This document shows, piece by piece, positions 1 through 7,718 of a DNA stretch of 64,000 nt. Position numbers and translations under genes: made by a program. This stretch comes from Nitrosomonas ureae. GTDB lineage: Bacteria; Pseudomonadota; Gammaproteobacteria; Burkholderiales; Nitrosomonadaceae. The number at the start of each line of letters is the position of its first letter. Positions within the stretch are counted from its first letter, which is position 1. The notes under the pieces are model-generated. The model saw only the letters and a list, made by a program, of their open reading frames with translations. It was not told the origin of the DNA and did no database searches. The stretch is from positions 124,001 through 188,000 of the forward strand of contig NZ_FNUX01000001.1 of assembly GCF_900108305.1 (NCBI RefSeq), in the 5' to 3' direction.

Positions 1-1
1 C

Positions 2-2773
2 CGCGATAAATTCGAGGGTGATCCGTCAAAAAAACAGATTTACAAGGACATCAGCAAAGGCCTGACACCCGCAGGCATCGAGTATTATTTACCTTTATTT
101 TTCGATCGGACAGCTACGCTATTTGATTATTTGCCCGAAAATACCCTGCTTTGCCTGCATCACGATGTACGTCCGGTGATCGAAGAATTCTGGCGCGATA
201 CGCAATCCCGTTTTCAATTACTGCGTGGCGACCTGGATCGGCCGTTGCTACCGCCGCTGGAATTATTTCTATCCGGCGATAGCTTCTTCGGCACGTTAAA
301 ACCTTATGCGCGCATTGAAATTTTGTCCGCTGCGCAAGACTCGAAACTGACCGCCCCCAAGAACACTCTCCCGCTGCCTTCGGTTCAAGTCAATCGGCAC
401 GCCGAGAATCCGTTGGAAAAACTGGCTATATTTCTTGCTCATTTTTCCCAATCCGGTGGGCGCGTTCTGCTGCTTGCGGAAAGCATGGGACGGCGCGAGC
501 TCATTACCGAGTATCTGCACCAATACGGTCTGCATCCGCACAATTGTGAAGATTATGCCCAGTTTCTGAACAGCTCGCAGTCTTTTATGATCAGTGTATC
601 GCCGCTACACGGCGGTTTTATATACGACTCCGCACAATTGGCTTTCATCACCGAAAGCGAGCTGTACGCAACGCATGTTCACGGACGGGGCGAACGCGAA
701 TCGCGCAAGACCACATCCACCGACAATATCCTGCGCGATTTATCGGAAATCAAGCCGGGCGATCCAGTCGTCCATGAGCAGCATGGAATTGGCCGTTATC
801 TCGGCTTGATCAGCATGGATGTCGGCGAAGGCGAGCCTGGCGAACTCAGTGAATTTTTGTCGCTGGAATACGAAGGCGGCGACAAACTTTATGTACCGGT
901 CTCACAACTGTATCTGATCGGGCGCTACAGTGGTGCTGCCCCCGAATCCGCGCCGCTGCATAAATTGGGCAGCGGCCAATGGGACAAAGCCAAGCGCAAG
1001 GCGATGCAACAGGTGCGCGATACCGCAGCGGAATTATTGAACTTATACGCGCAACGTGCCGCGCGCGAAGGTCATACCTTCACACTCAAGCAACACGACT
1101 ACGACGCTTTCGCGGAAGGATTCGGTTTTGAGGAAACAGCGGATCAAGCGGCCGCGATTAAAGCAGTGATCGAAGATTTAACATCGGGAAAGCCGATGGA
1201 CCGGCTGATCTGCGGCGATGTGGGTTTCGGCAAAACCGAGGTAGCGTTGCGTGCTGCGTTCATTGCCGTCGCCGATGGCAAACAAGTAGCGGTTCTGGTT
1301 CCCACCACGCTACTTGCGGAACAGCATTTCCAGAATTTCTCCGACCGCTTCGGTCTGATCGCCGATCAATGGCCGGTCAAAATTGCTGAGTTGTCGCGCT
1401 TCCGCTCCGCCAAGGAACAAACTCAAGCGATCTCCGGGCTGGCCAAGGGTGAAATCGACATCATCATCGGCACGCATAAATTGATTCAGAAAGATGTACA
1501 TTTCAAGAATCTGGGCTTGGTCATTATCGATGAGGAACACCGTTTTGGCGTGCGGCAAAAGGAACAACTGAAAAAACTGCGCGCCGAAGTCGACGTATTG
1601 ACGCTGACCGCGACACCGATCCCGCGCACGTTGGCGATGTCGCTGGAAGGGTTGCGCGATTTCTCCATCATCGCCACTGCGCCGCAGCGCCGCTTGGCCA
1701 TCCGCACCTTTGTCAGCGGATTCTCAATGGGCATCATTCGCGAAGCCTGTTTGCGCGAACTCAAACGGGGCGGACAAATTTATTTCCTGCACAACGAAGT
1801 CAGCACGATTCAATTGATGCTGGAGAAACTGACTGGCCTGCTGCCCGAAGCACGCATCAACATCGCCCACGGACAAATGCCGGAACGCGAACTGGAACAC
1901 GTCATGCGCGATTTCTACCAGCAGCGCTTCAACATCCTGCTGTGCACCACGATTATTGAAACCGGTATCGACATCCCGAGCGCCAACACCATCCTCATCA
2001 ACAACGCACATAAATTCGGCCTGGCGCAATTGCATCAACTGCGCGGCCGAGTCGGGCGCTCGCACCATCAAGCCTATGCTTACTTGCTGACGCCCCCGGA
2101 AGAAGCGCTCGGCGCACAAGCCAAGAAACGCCTGGAAGCGATACAAGCGATGGAAGAACTCGGCTCCGGGTTTTATCTCGCCATGCACGACCTGGAAATC
2201 CGCGGCGCCGGTGCAGTCTTGAGCGAATCGCAAAGCGGAGAAATGCAGGAAATCGGCTTCAGCCTGTACAGCTCGATGCTGGATTCCGCCATCCAATCCT
2301 TAAAACAAGGCAAAGAGCCCGATATGCAGCACCCATTGGGCGTCGCCACCGAAATCAACCTGCACGTACCCGCACTGCTGCCGGACGACTACTGCCACGA
2401 CATCCATGAACGGCTGGTATTGTACAAACGCATGGCCAACTGCACCGACAACGAGCAACTCGACGACATGCAACGCGAACTGATCGACCGCTTCGGCCTG
2501 CTGCCCAATCCGGCCCGCGCCCTGCTCGACTGCCACCGCCTGCGCATCATCGCCAAACCGCTCGGCATCACACGCATCGACGCCAGCGCAGAAAGCATCC
2601 AGGTGCAATTCATCCCCAACCCGCCGATCGACCCGGTAAAAATTATCCAACTGATACAGAGCAGCCGAGAATATTCACTCTCCGGCCCTGATCGCTTGAA
2701 AATTCAGGTGCAGATTGAGGATGTGAATAAGCGGGTGATGCGGGTTAGGGAGTTAATGCAGAAGTTGGGGTGA
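2..2773 (+). CDS. mfd: Transcription-repair coupling factor Mfd, 3' part
   Basis: Mfd displaces RNA polymerase stalled at DNA lesions and recruits UvrA. The reading frame is open from the first bases of the window, so the gene starts upstream; about 924 of the usual ~1150 residues are present. Visible in order: the end of the UvrB-like region, the RNA-polymerase interaction domain (GDPVVHEQHGIGRYLGL, about nt 760-810), helicase motif I (GDVGFGKTE, about nt 1216), the DEEHRFG box (about nt 1528), motif VI (RGRVGRSHHQ, about nt 2044) and the C-terminal TRCF domain. The TTG codon at 131 is internal, not a start. The frame is intact to the TGA stop. Identification is secure. Confidence 0.97.
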   Translation, partial: RDKFEGDPSKKQIYKDISKGLTPAGIEYYLPLFFDRTATLFDYLPENTLLCLHHDVRPVIEEFWRDTQSRFQLLRGDLDRPLLPPLELFLSGDSFFGTLKPYARIEILSAAQDSKLTAPKNTLPLPSVQVNRHAENPLEKLAIFLAHFSQSGGRVLLLAESMGRRELITEYLHQYGLHPHNCEDYAQFLNSSQSFMISVSPLHGGFIYDSAQLAFITESELYATHVHGRGERESRKTTSTDNILRDLSEIKPGDPVVHEQHGIGRYLGLISMDVGEGEPGELSEFLSLEYEGGDKLYVPVSQLYLIGRYSGAAPESAPLHKLGSGQWDKAKRKAMQQVRDTAAELLNLYAQRAAREGHTFTLKQHDYDAFAEGFGFEETADQAAAIKAVIEDLTSGKPMDRLICGDVGFGKTEVALRAAFIAVADGKQVAVLVPTTLLAEQHFQNFSDRFGLIADQWPVKIAELSRFRSAKEQTQAISGLAKGEIDIIIGTHKLIQKDVHFKNLGLVIIDEEHRFGVRQKEQLKKLRAEVDVLTLTATPIPRTLAMSLEGLRDFSIIATAPQRRLAIRTFVSGFSMGIIREACLRELKRGGQIYFLHNEVSTIQLMLEKLTGLLPEARINIAHGQMPERELEHVMRDFYQQRFNILLCTTIIETGIDIPSANTILINNAHKFGLAQLHQLRGRVGRSHHQAYAYLLTPPEEALGAQAKKRLEAIQAMEELGSGFYLAMHDLEIRGAGAVLSESQSGEMQEIGFSLYSSMLDSAIQSLKQGKEPDMQHPLGVATEINLHVPALLPDDYCHDIHERLVLYKRMANCTDNEQLDDMQRELIDRFGLLPNPARALLDCHRLRIIAKPLGITRIDASAESIQVQFIPNPPIDPVKIIQLIQSSREYSLSGPDRLKIQVQIEDVNKRVMRVRELMQKLG

Positions 2774-2783
2774 ATAACTTCTG

Positions 2784-3722
2784 ATGCAAAATAATGAGTT
2801 ATTTTCAGAGATCCTGGCTCACGTCAAGGCGCGATTCTCTGGTGAGAATGATCACGCGGTCGCCGTACAACATTACCTTGTGAATATCTTCACTGGGTTC
2901 GTTAAGAGTGGATTTGCAGACCCCAAGTTTGTCACCGAACTTACTTCCGGTTGCGACCAAAAGTTCTGGGGTTGCTTGTCGGAAGCTCTCGTAGCCGATT
3001 GCCTTCGCTGCAAGTACTTTCCTCCTCGGCGGAGATTGGGGCAAGGGCCGGATTTTTTGGTTATGGATGGTACTCGCAAGATTTGGATTGAAGTGGTTTG
3101 CCCAGAGCCTATTGATATTCCCGAGAATTGGTTAAACCCACAACAGGGCCGAGTAGTAAGTTTTCCTCATGAACAGATACTTCTCCGATGGACGAGTGCT
3201 ATAAAAAATAAAGCCGAGATACTCATTGGCAGCGTTGACAAGAAAGGATATCTGGAATCTGGCGAGGTAGGGCCAAATGATGCCTATGTCATCGCAGTAA
3301 ATGGATGTAGGTTACGCAGTGGACCATTCTCTGCACTGATTGGAATTAGTCAGCTTCCATTTGCTGCGGAGGCTGTATTCCCGATAGGGCCTTATGAACT
3401 GAAAATCGACAAAACTACTCATCAAGTGGTTGATCGTGGTCACCAACATCGACCTCATATACGAAACAAAAACAAAGCTGAAGTACCCACATTCACGTTC
3501 CTTGATTCAAGATTTAATGCCATTAGTGCAATTTGGGCAATTGATTTAAATGGAAGCTCGATTATCGACACTATAGAGCCGAGTGCTGTCATTCATAATC
3601 CAAACGCCCTTAATCCAATCCCGCTCGACTTCCTGCCTGCAGATAACGAATACGTTGCAATCCAGGAAGAAAATGGATACTTGCTTGAGAAGGTTCGTGC
3701 AAAGCACGGTAGGTTAGAATGA
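2784..3722 (+). CDS. Hypothetical protein, possible PD-(D/E)xK-like nuclease fold
   Basis: A 312-residue soluble protein that I do not recognise as a named family. Around residues 67-106 it shows SEALVADCL, then GPDFLV, then KIWIEVVCPEP. This spacing of Glu67, Asp90 and Glu103 resembles the helix-E, D, E-x-K order of restriction-endonuclease-like folds. The lysine position holds Val105, so activity is doubtful unless another lysine substitutes (for example in AIKNKAEIL). It begins 10 nt after the mfd stop, with lower GC and different codon use, which suggests an acquired gene at the edge of an accessory island. The frame is intact. The fold assignment is an inference from residue spacing only. 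Confidence 0.6.
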   Translation: MQNNELFSEILAHVKARFSGENDHAVAVQHYLVNIFTGFVKSGFADPKFVTELTSGCDQKFWGCLSEALVADCLRCKYFPPRRRLGQGPDFLVMDGTRKIWIEVVCPEPIDIPENWLNPQQGRVVSFPHEQILLRWTSAIKNKAEILIGSVDKKGYLESGEVGPNDAYVIAVNGCRLRSGPFSALIGISQLPFAAEAVFPIGPYELKIDKTTHQVVDRGHQHRPHIRNKNKAEVPTFTFLDSRFNAISAIWAIDLNGSSIIDTIEPSAVIHNPNALNPIPLDFLPADNEYVAIQEENGYLLEKVRAKHGRLE

Positions 3723-3769
3723 CAGCAGGAATCCGAACCTACTCTGCCAGAAAAGTGAGAAAATTTTCT

Positions 3770-4168
3770 ATGAAACAATACATTCTATTTCTAATACTTC
3801 TATTTCCACTTACTTCAGTTGCAGGAGAAAGTACATACCTCTGCACAATTAAACAAATTCTGGAGTTATCGGATAATGGCACGATGGAGAAAAACGTTGG
3901 CATATATGAACAATTTTTTGATAAGCAATTTTCAATTAATCGAGACACAGGCGAAATGGTGGGTCTGCCATTTGACACTCAATCATACAAGCAAGTAACA
4001 GTGCTCGATAAAGGAAGTGATGAAAATTCCTATAAAGCCATCGTTACCTCGCATCCGCCGAACATATGGATCAAATATATCTATGTTGCCGAACATAATT
4101 TGGGAAAGAAGAAACCATTTTGGGGCACAGACAGCGGCGACAAGATATTCAGTGGATTCTGTGAATAA
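3770..4168 (+). CDS. Small exported hypothetical protein
   Basis: A 132-residue protein of unknown function. The open frame extends back to an ATG at 3719 that overlaps the previous stop, but the ATG at 3770 is preferred because it starts a clear signal peptide: MKQYILF, a leucine-rich core, then a likely cleavage site after SVAG. The mature part has Cys near both ends (YLC and GFC), which could form a disulphide in the periplasm. AT-rich like its upstream neighbour, so probably part of the same accessory segment. No family recognised. Confidence 0.55.
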   Translation: MKQYILFLILLFPLTSVAGESTYLCTIKQILELSDNGTMEKNVGIYEQFFDKQFSINRDTGEMVGLPFDTQSYKQVTVLDKGSDENSYKAIVTSHPPNIWIKYIYVAEHNLGKKKPFWGTDSGDKIFSGFCE

Positions 4169-4191
4169 ATCATTGATCAAGTTTTCCCGTC

Positions 4192-4230
4192 CGGTAGGAT
4201 GTGCCGACCGCAAGGAGGCGCATCAATCAA
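4192..4230 (+). repeat. 39-bp REP-like direct repeat, copy 1
   Basis: Begins CGGTAGGATGTGCC and ends GGCGCATCAATCAA. An identical 39-bp copy lies at 6245-6283 in the same orientation. It contains an imperfect palindrome, GATGTGCC / GGCGCATC, with 8-bp arms, one mismatch and an 11-nt loop, so it looks like a small structured intergenic repeat. The two copies bracket two toxin-antitoxin pairs and the RAYT gene. Confidence 0.85.
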
Positions 4231-4379
4231 AAAAGATGCCATATCCTGCGGTTATTGCACCCTACGTGAGACGGCGGCGCAAGCGATCATATCCGCGGGA
4301 CTGCCGGACAATGATGGGACAATTTTCATCTAAACAATTGCTTGCAGCACTAACATTTTTATAGCGTACAATCATTGCC

Positions 4380-4613
4380 ATGAAAAATATTTCAATTACC
4401 GACATTCTTCAATTACCGGTGCAGGAGCGGATCCGCCTCGTTGAGCTTATTTGGGATAGCATCGCGGCCGTGCCGGAAGTCGTTGACATATCACCCGAGC
4501 TAAAAGCCGAACTGGAGGCCCGATTGGCGGAATTTGAGGAAAATCCGGATGCCGGATTTTCATGGGAGCAAGTCAAGTCTCGTCTGAATGATGGTTCATG
4601 GCGTTCCGTTTGA
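4380..4613 (+). CDS. Antitoxin, addiction-module component (Unstab_antitox type)
   Basis: A 77-residue protein of the short putative addiction-module component family. The N-terminal helix pattern LQLPVQERIRLVELIWDSI is typical, with an acidic middle and the C-terminal signature FSWEQVKSRL. It is expected to neutralise the ParE-like toxin encoded next. The two reading frames overlap by 16 nt (4598-4613), the usual coupling of such pairs. The upstream gap of about 210 nt carries one copy of the 39-bp repeat and probably the promoter. Confidence 0.88.
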   Translation: MKNISITDILQLPVQERIRLVELIWDSIAAVPEVVDISPELKAELEARLAEFEENPDAGFSWEQVKSRLNDGSWRSV

Positions 4614-4894
4614 AATTTTCCGCACGGGCACTGCGTGAAATTGGAGAAGCTCGCACATGGTATGAAACGCAATACCCCGGACTAGGTGAAGAGTTTGTCG
4701 CTGCTATTGAACTACAACTAAAACGTCTGGAACAAGCACCCCTGCTTTATGCAGAAATCATTCCCAAAGTGCATCGCGCACTTCTACCTCGCTTTCCATA
4801 TGGCTTGTTTTATGTCGTACGCCATGACTTGGTCTATGTTTTAGCTGTTTTACACGATACCCGCAATCCTACGCGATGGCCGAAGGTTCGATAA
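4598..4894 (+). CDS. RelE/ParE-family toxin
   Basis: A 98-residue RelE/ParE-superfamily protein. Visible features are the N-terminal strand LKFSARALREIGEARTWYE, the central helix GEEFVAAIELQLKRLEQAP and the C-terminal beta strands LPRFPYGLFYVVRHDLVYVLAVLHDTRNP, which match the plasmid-stabilisation ParE type. ParE toxins usually target gyrase and RelE types cleave mRNA in the ribosome; the sequence alone does not decide which applies. Overlaps its antitoxin by 16 nt. Ends 6 nt before a REP palindrome. Confidence 0.88.
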   Translation: MAFRLKFSARALREIGEARTWYETQYPGLGEEFVAAIELQLKRLEQAPLLYAEIIPKVHRALLPRFPYGLFYVVRHDLVYVLAVLHDTRNPTRWPKVR

Positions 4895-4900
4895 GCCCGG

Positions 4901-4929
4901 CAGGTTGGGGTAAGCCTGCGAACCCCAAC
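4901..4929. repeat. REP palindrome upstream of the RAYT gene
   Basis: A 29-bp element starting CAGGTTGGGGTAAGC and ending GCGAACCCCAAC, with GTTGGGGT / AACCCCAAC arms. Its reverse complement matches the element at 5512-5540 at 27 of 29 positions by hand count. The pair therefore sits as inverted repeats around the transposase gene, as expected for a REP/BIME-type unit. Confidence 0.85.
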
Positions 4930-4974
4930 ACAAACCAATAAATGTCGACATCAAAAATGAAGGAATAATCAGTC

Positions 4975-5508
4975 ATGCAATACCGGCGCGCTGATGTAAA
5001 AGGCGGAACCTATTTTTTCACGGTCAATCTTGCCCAACGTCACCTGCGCTTGTTATTGAATCATGTGGAAATTTTGCGCGCCGCTGTCAAAACGGTAAAG
5101 CAACGGCATCCCTTTCATATCGATGCGTTCGTCGTGTTGCCGGATCATTTGCATGCAATATGGACTTTACCGCCTGACGATGCGGATTTTTCCACCCGGT
5201 GGATGCTGATCAAATCGGGTTTCTCGCGTCATATCACCATGAACGAACGCCGCAACGCCAGCCGGATTTCCAAAGGCGAACGTGGAATTTGGCAACGCCG
5301 GTATTGGGAGCATTTAATTCGTAACGAAAATGATTTTGAACGGCATGTCGATTACATTCATTACAATCCGGTAAAGCATGGATACATCCACCAGGCAAGC
5401 GAATGGCCTTATTCGAGCATTCACCGGTATATCAAGGCTGGCGTAATCACAAATGATTGGGGCTGTGGCGTTGATAGCAACGATAAAAGCGATTATGGCG
5501 AGCGGTGA
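4975..5508 (+). CDS. REP-associated tyrosine transposase (RAYT)
   Basis: A 177-residue single-strand DNA transposase of the IS200/IS605-related Y1 superfamily (RAYT, 'transposase IS200-like' group). It shows the HUH-type metal-binding motif in VLPDHLHAIWTLP (about residues 57-69) and the catalytic tyrosine region DYIHYNPVKHG (about residues 130-140). The N-terminal RRADVKGGTYFFTVNL is characteristic. RAYTs act on REP palindromes, and this gene is flanked by inverted REPs at 4901-4929 and 5512-5540. The frame is complete, so it may be active. It sits between two toxin-antitoxin modules. Confidence 0.93.
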   Translation: MQYRRADVKGGTYFFTVNLAQRHLRLLLNHVEILRAAVKTVKQRHPFHIDAFVVLPDHLHAIWTLPPDDADFSTRWMLIKSGFSRHITMNERRNASRISKGERGIWQRRYWEHLIRNENDFERHVDYIHYNPVKHGYIHQASEWPYSSIHRYIKAGVITNDWGCGVDSNDKSDYGER

Positions 5509-5511
5509 AAA

Positions 5512-5540
5512 GTTGGGGTTCGCAAGCTCACCCCAACCTG
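5512..5540. repeat. REP palindrome downstream of the RAYT gene
   Basis: Starts GTTGGGGTTCGCAAGC and ends CACCCCAACCTG. It is the inverted partner of 4901-4929, with two differences in 29. It begins 3 nt after the transposase stop. The hairpin could also act as a transcript end. Confidence 0.85.
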
Positions 5541-5663
5541 TAAACTATTATTCGAACGGCAACGTTACATAACGCCAAAATCATATTACAAAAAGCAAAA
5601 GTTCATATATCATGACATTCAATGCATCTCATCGACATTATAACAATGGGGTAAAAATTCGAA

Positions 5664-5885
5664 ATGAGTCAAATTTCTGCAAGACTACCAGATGAATTAG
5701 TAGCAGCGCTGGATGAAGCAGCTACAAAATTGCATCGAACACGCGCCGACGTAATCAGACAAGCTGTTGAATATTATCTCGACGATTTTGAAGACATTTC
5801 CCACGCTGTGGAAGTCTTGCGCGATCCAGCGGATCCAATTCTGGATTGGGAAACTGTAAAGCATGACCTACTCCGTCAGCATTAA
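5664..5885 (+). CDS. Ribbon-helix-helix antitoxin
   Basis: A 73-residue CopG/RHH-type DNA-binding antitoxin. The N-terminal strand ISARLPDELVAALDEAA and the helix RTRADVIRQAVEYYL form the ribbon-helix-helix. The C-terminal part with DPADPILDWETVKHDL is the toxin-binding segment usual in RelB/ParD-like partners. It overlaps the next gene by 23 nt. RHH antitoxins normally autoregulate; I could not pick out a clear operator in the AT-rich upstream sequence. Confidence 0.9.
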   Translation: MSQISARLPDELVAALDEAATKLHRTRADVIRQAVEYYLDDFEDISHAVEVLRDPADPILDWETVKHDLLRQH

Positions 5886-6123
5886 GCAGAGTGCACTCAA
5901 ATCGTTAAAAAACATTGCGCATGAAGATCGATTGCGTATCATTGCCGCCATTGATCAACTCAAGGTTAACCCTGCGGCTGGCGGAGTACTAAAAGGTGAA
6001 TATTCCGGGCTGCGTCGTATTCGAATTGGCTCGTATCGTGTCGTGTACGAGGTACATGACACGAAATTGACGGTACTCGTTATCCGCATCGGCCATCGGC
6101 GAGAGATTTACCGACGAATCTGA
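5863..6123 (+). CDS. RelE-family toxin
   Basis: An 86-residue RelE/ParE-superfamily toxin. The sequence shows YSVSIKQSALKSLKNI, then LKGEYSGLRRIRIGSYRVVYEV and a basic C-terminus IRIGHRREIYRR. The G-x-(F/Y)-R-V-x-Y core and the terminal H-R-R-x-x-Y fit the RelE mRNA-interferase type. Translation starts inside the antitoxin gene. Followed by about 270 nt without a gene, which carries the second 39-bp repeat. Confidence 0.92.
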   Translation: MTYSVSIKQSALKSLKNIAHEDRLRIIAAIDQLKVNPAAGGVLKGEYSGLRRIRIGSYRVVYEVHDTKLTVLVIRIGHRREIYRRI

Positions 6124-6244
6124 TCATAACGGATTCACAAGACAAGCGTTTTTTTATACCTTGGCTCCAACACTCTTGATTTAAAACTGGTGATATCTTT
6201 TCAACAGGTTGACTGGCAGTCATCGATTTGTAGATCTATTAGCA

Positions 6245-6283
6245 CGGTAGGATGTGCCGACCGCAAGGAGGCGCATCAATCAA
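6245..6283 (+). repeat. 39-bp REP-like direct repeat, copy 2
   Basis: Identical over 39 bp to 4192-4230 and in the same orientation. It lies between the RelE toxin gene and the convergent vapC gene. Together the two copies bracket about 2.0 kb containing two toxin-antitoxin pairs and the RAYT gene. Confidence 0.85.
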
Positions 6284-6393
6284 TCTTGAGACAGTGACGA
6301 TGATAATGGCAGCACGATCTGGTAGATACTCTCTCTTTTCGTACATGATTTTTTGAGAAACATGCCATTTCCTGACGAAACGACATCCGGCCA

Positions 6394-6816
6394 TCAAACA
6401 TGAAATGGATTCTCAATCAGCAGTCCATCGATTTTCTGGCCGTGCTGTAAATCTTCCGTGTATAAACGGATGCAGCCAGATTCGAGCGCTGCGGCTACGA
6501 TCAACGCATCGTAAAAACTAAAACCGTAGCGCTGCTGAAGCACAAGACTCCGTTGATAAAGCGGCGGAGCGGGCATGACTTGCCACAACGGAATCAGCAC
6601 TTGTTCCAGAAAGCGCTGCGCATTCCCGGCGCTCATCGGGGATGGCAGTTTGCACGTCACGACATTGAGTGTTTCCTGGATAACTTGATAACTGATACAA
6701 GCACCGCGCGTTTCCAATGCTTGCTGAATCAGTTGGTTCGCGATCGCACGTTTGCGATCATCGGTTTCGTCGAACAAGTAGATGAAAATATTAGTATCGA
6801 TAAACTCACCGTTCAT
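6394..6816 (-). CDS. vapC: PIN-domain ribonuclease toxin VapC
   Basis: A 140-residue PIN-domain protein. The first acidic residue is in FIDTNIFIYLFD (Asp7), the second in VIQETLNVV (Glu48) and the third in FSFYDALIVAAA (Asp about 102), with a late ExxD-like LYTEDLQHG. These are the metal-binding acids of VapC ribonucleases, which cut tRNA or rRNA. The gene overlaps its antitoxin by 11 nt and is read from right to left, towards the other toxin-antitoxin pairs. Residues are complete, so a functional toxin is likely. Confidence 0.92.
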   Translation of the reverse strand: MNGEFIDTNIFIYLFDETDDRKRAIANQLIQQALETRGACISYQVIQETLNVVTCKLPSPMSAGNAQRFLEQVLIPLWQVMPAPPLYQRSLVLQQRYGFSFYDALIVAAALESGCIRLYTEDLQHGQKIDGLLIENPFHV

Positions 6817-7030
6817 TCATTTCATTCCGTGTGAATTTACGGCCGCCGGTTCGCACTTGTCCCCGCAGCTCTTCGATCAATGCAATTGCGGATTCGGCTG
6901 TTTGCTCCTGCTGTACATAATCGGCCAGCCAGCGGCGGAATTGCTCATTGAGCGTGGTCTGTTCGGCGCGGGCTCGGGCTCGTGCGGCTTCTATTAATTT
7001 ATCGTCTGCGCTCAAGGTAATATTCTTCAT
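6806..7030 (-). CDS. vapB: VapB-type antitoxin
   Basis: A 74-residue partner of the PIN toxin. The open frame extends upstream to 7099, but the ATG at 7030 is chosen because it starts the conserved MKNITLSADDKLIEAARARA segment and has a strong GGAGAGG ribosome site 9 nt upstream on this strand. The N-terminal strand plus helix suggests a ribbon-helix-helix fold, and the tail RTGGRKFTRNEMNER would bind VapC. A palindromic candidate operator lies 22-45 nt upstream of the start. Confidence 0.85.
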   Translation of the reverse strand: MKNITLSADDKLIEAARARARAEQTTLNEQFRRWLADYVQQEQTAESAIALIEELRGQVRTGGRKFTRNEMNER

Positions 7031-7052
7031 CTGTGGTATCCTCTCCAATACT

Positions 7053-7075
7053 GTGTACACGACAATAGTGTACAC
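7053..7075. promoter_or_regulatory. Candidate VapB operator (paired GTGTACAC palindromes)
   Basis: Two copies of the self-complementary 8-mer GTGTACAC, at 7053-7060 and 7068-7075, are separated by 7 nt, a 15-nt centre spacing. They lie just upstream of the vapB ribosome site. This is the layout expected for a dimer-of-dimers autorepressor. The role is inferred from position and symmetry. Confidence 0.65.
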
Positions 7076-7214
7076 TCCTATCGATGTATGAATCAGCAAT
7101 TTGGCATTTGAATTCCAAAAGCATTCCGCAACGCAGATCAGAGTCAGACGTAACCGTTACCTAGTTGCACAAAGCATATGCTGATTAAACATCAATTCGA
7201 AACACAAGAAAAAA

Positions 7215-7595
7215 CTAACCCGCCAATTCATTCTCCACCAGCTTAACCCAATACGCCGCACCAAGCAGCATGGCGCTATGCCCATCATGACCGCAGGCAT
7301 GCATTTTGCCGTGGTGGCGGGATACATACTCGAACCGGTTTTGCTCCTGGATAAACAGCGCATCCATATCGGCGCGCAGCGCAATGCTGTTACTACCGTT
7401 ACCACGGCGCAGAATCCCGATAACACCGGTTTTAGCCATGCCCTGATGCACTTCGATGCCAACTCTTCGCAGTTGCCCGGCAATCAACCGGGCGGTTGCA
7501 GTTTCTTTAAATGCGACTTCCGGATATTGATGCAACTGCCTGCGCCAACGGCGCATGTCGGCATGCAACGCCAGAATTTCCGGAACAATGTTCAT
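7215..7595 (-). pseudogene. Truncated M20 amidohydrolase (hippurate-hydrolase type)
   Basis: 126 residues matching only the first third of the ~390-residue M20D amidohydrolases: RRQLHQYPEVAFKE, then ALRADMDAL and the zinc site HACGHDGHSAMLLGAA. The frame ends with a stop soon after, where full-length proteins continue with the FQPAEE segment and the dimerisation domain. Nothing downstream (7100-7214) continues the protein in another frame that I can see. It is a remnant and should not encode a working enzyme. Confidence 0.8.
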
Positions 7596-7718
7596 CGCCG
7601 ATCAATGCCCGTGATCCCATCATGAAATCGCGCATACCATGATACCGATGACTCAAACACCGGGAATGATTCAGAATGCGCTGCTTTTGATAAGAAACAC
7701 CAAAACATGCCTTGAGTA

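Noticed and set aside
1724-2296. A 190-codon frame opposite mfd
   Set aside because: Antisense shadow of conserved helicase motifs.
4017-4364. A 115-codon frame covering the first 39-bp repeat
   Set aside because: Overlaps an exported-protein gene in another frame and runs through the repeat; basic, repeat-derived product with no ribosome site.
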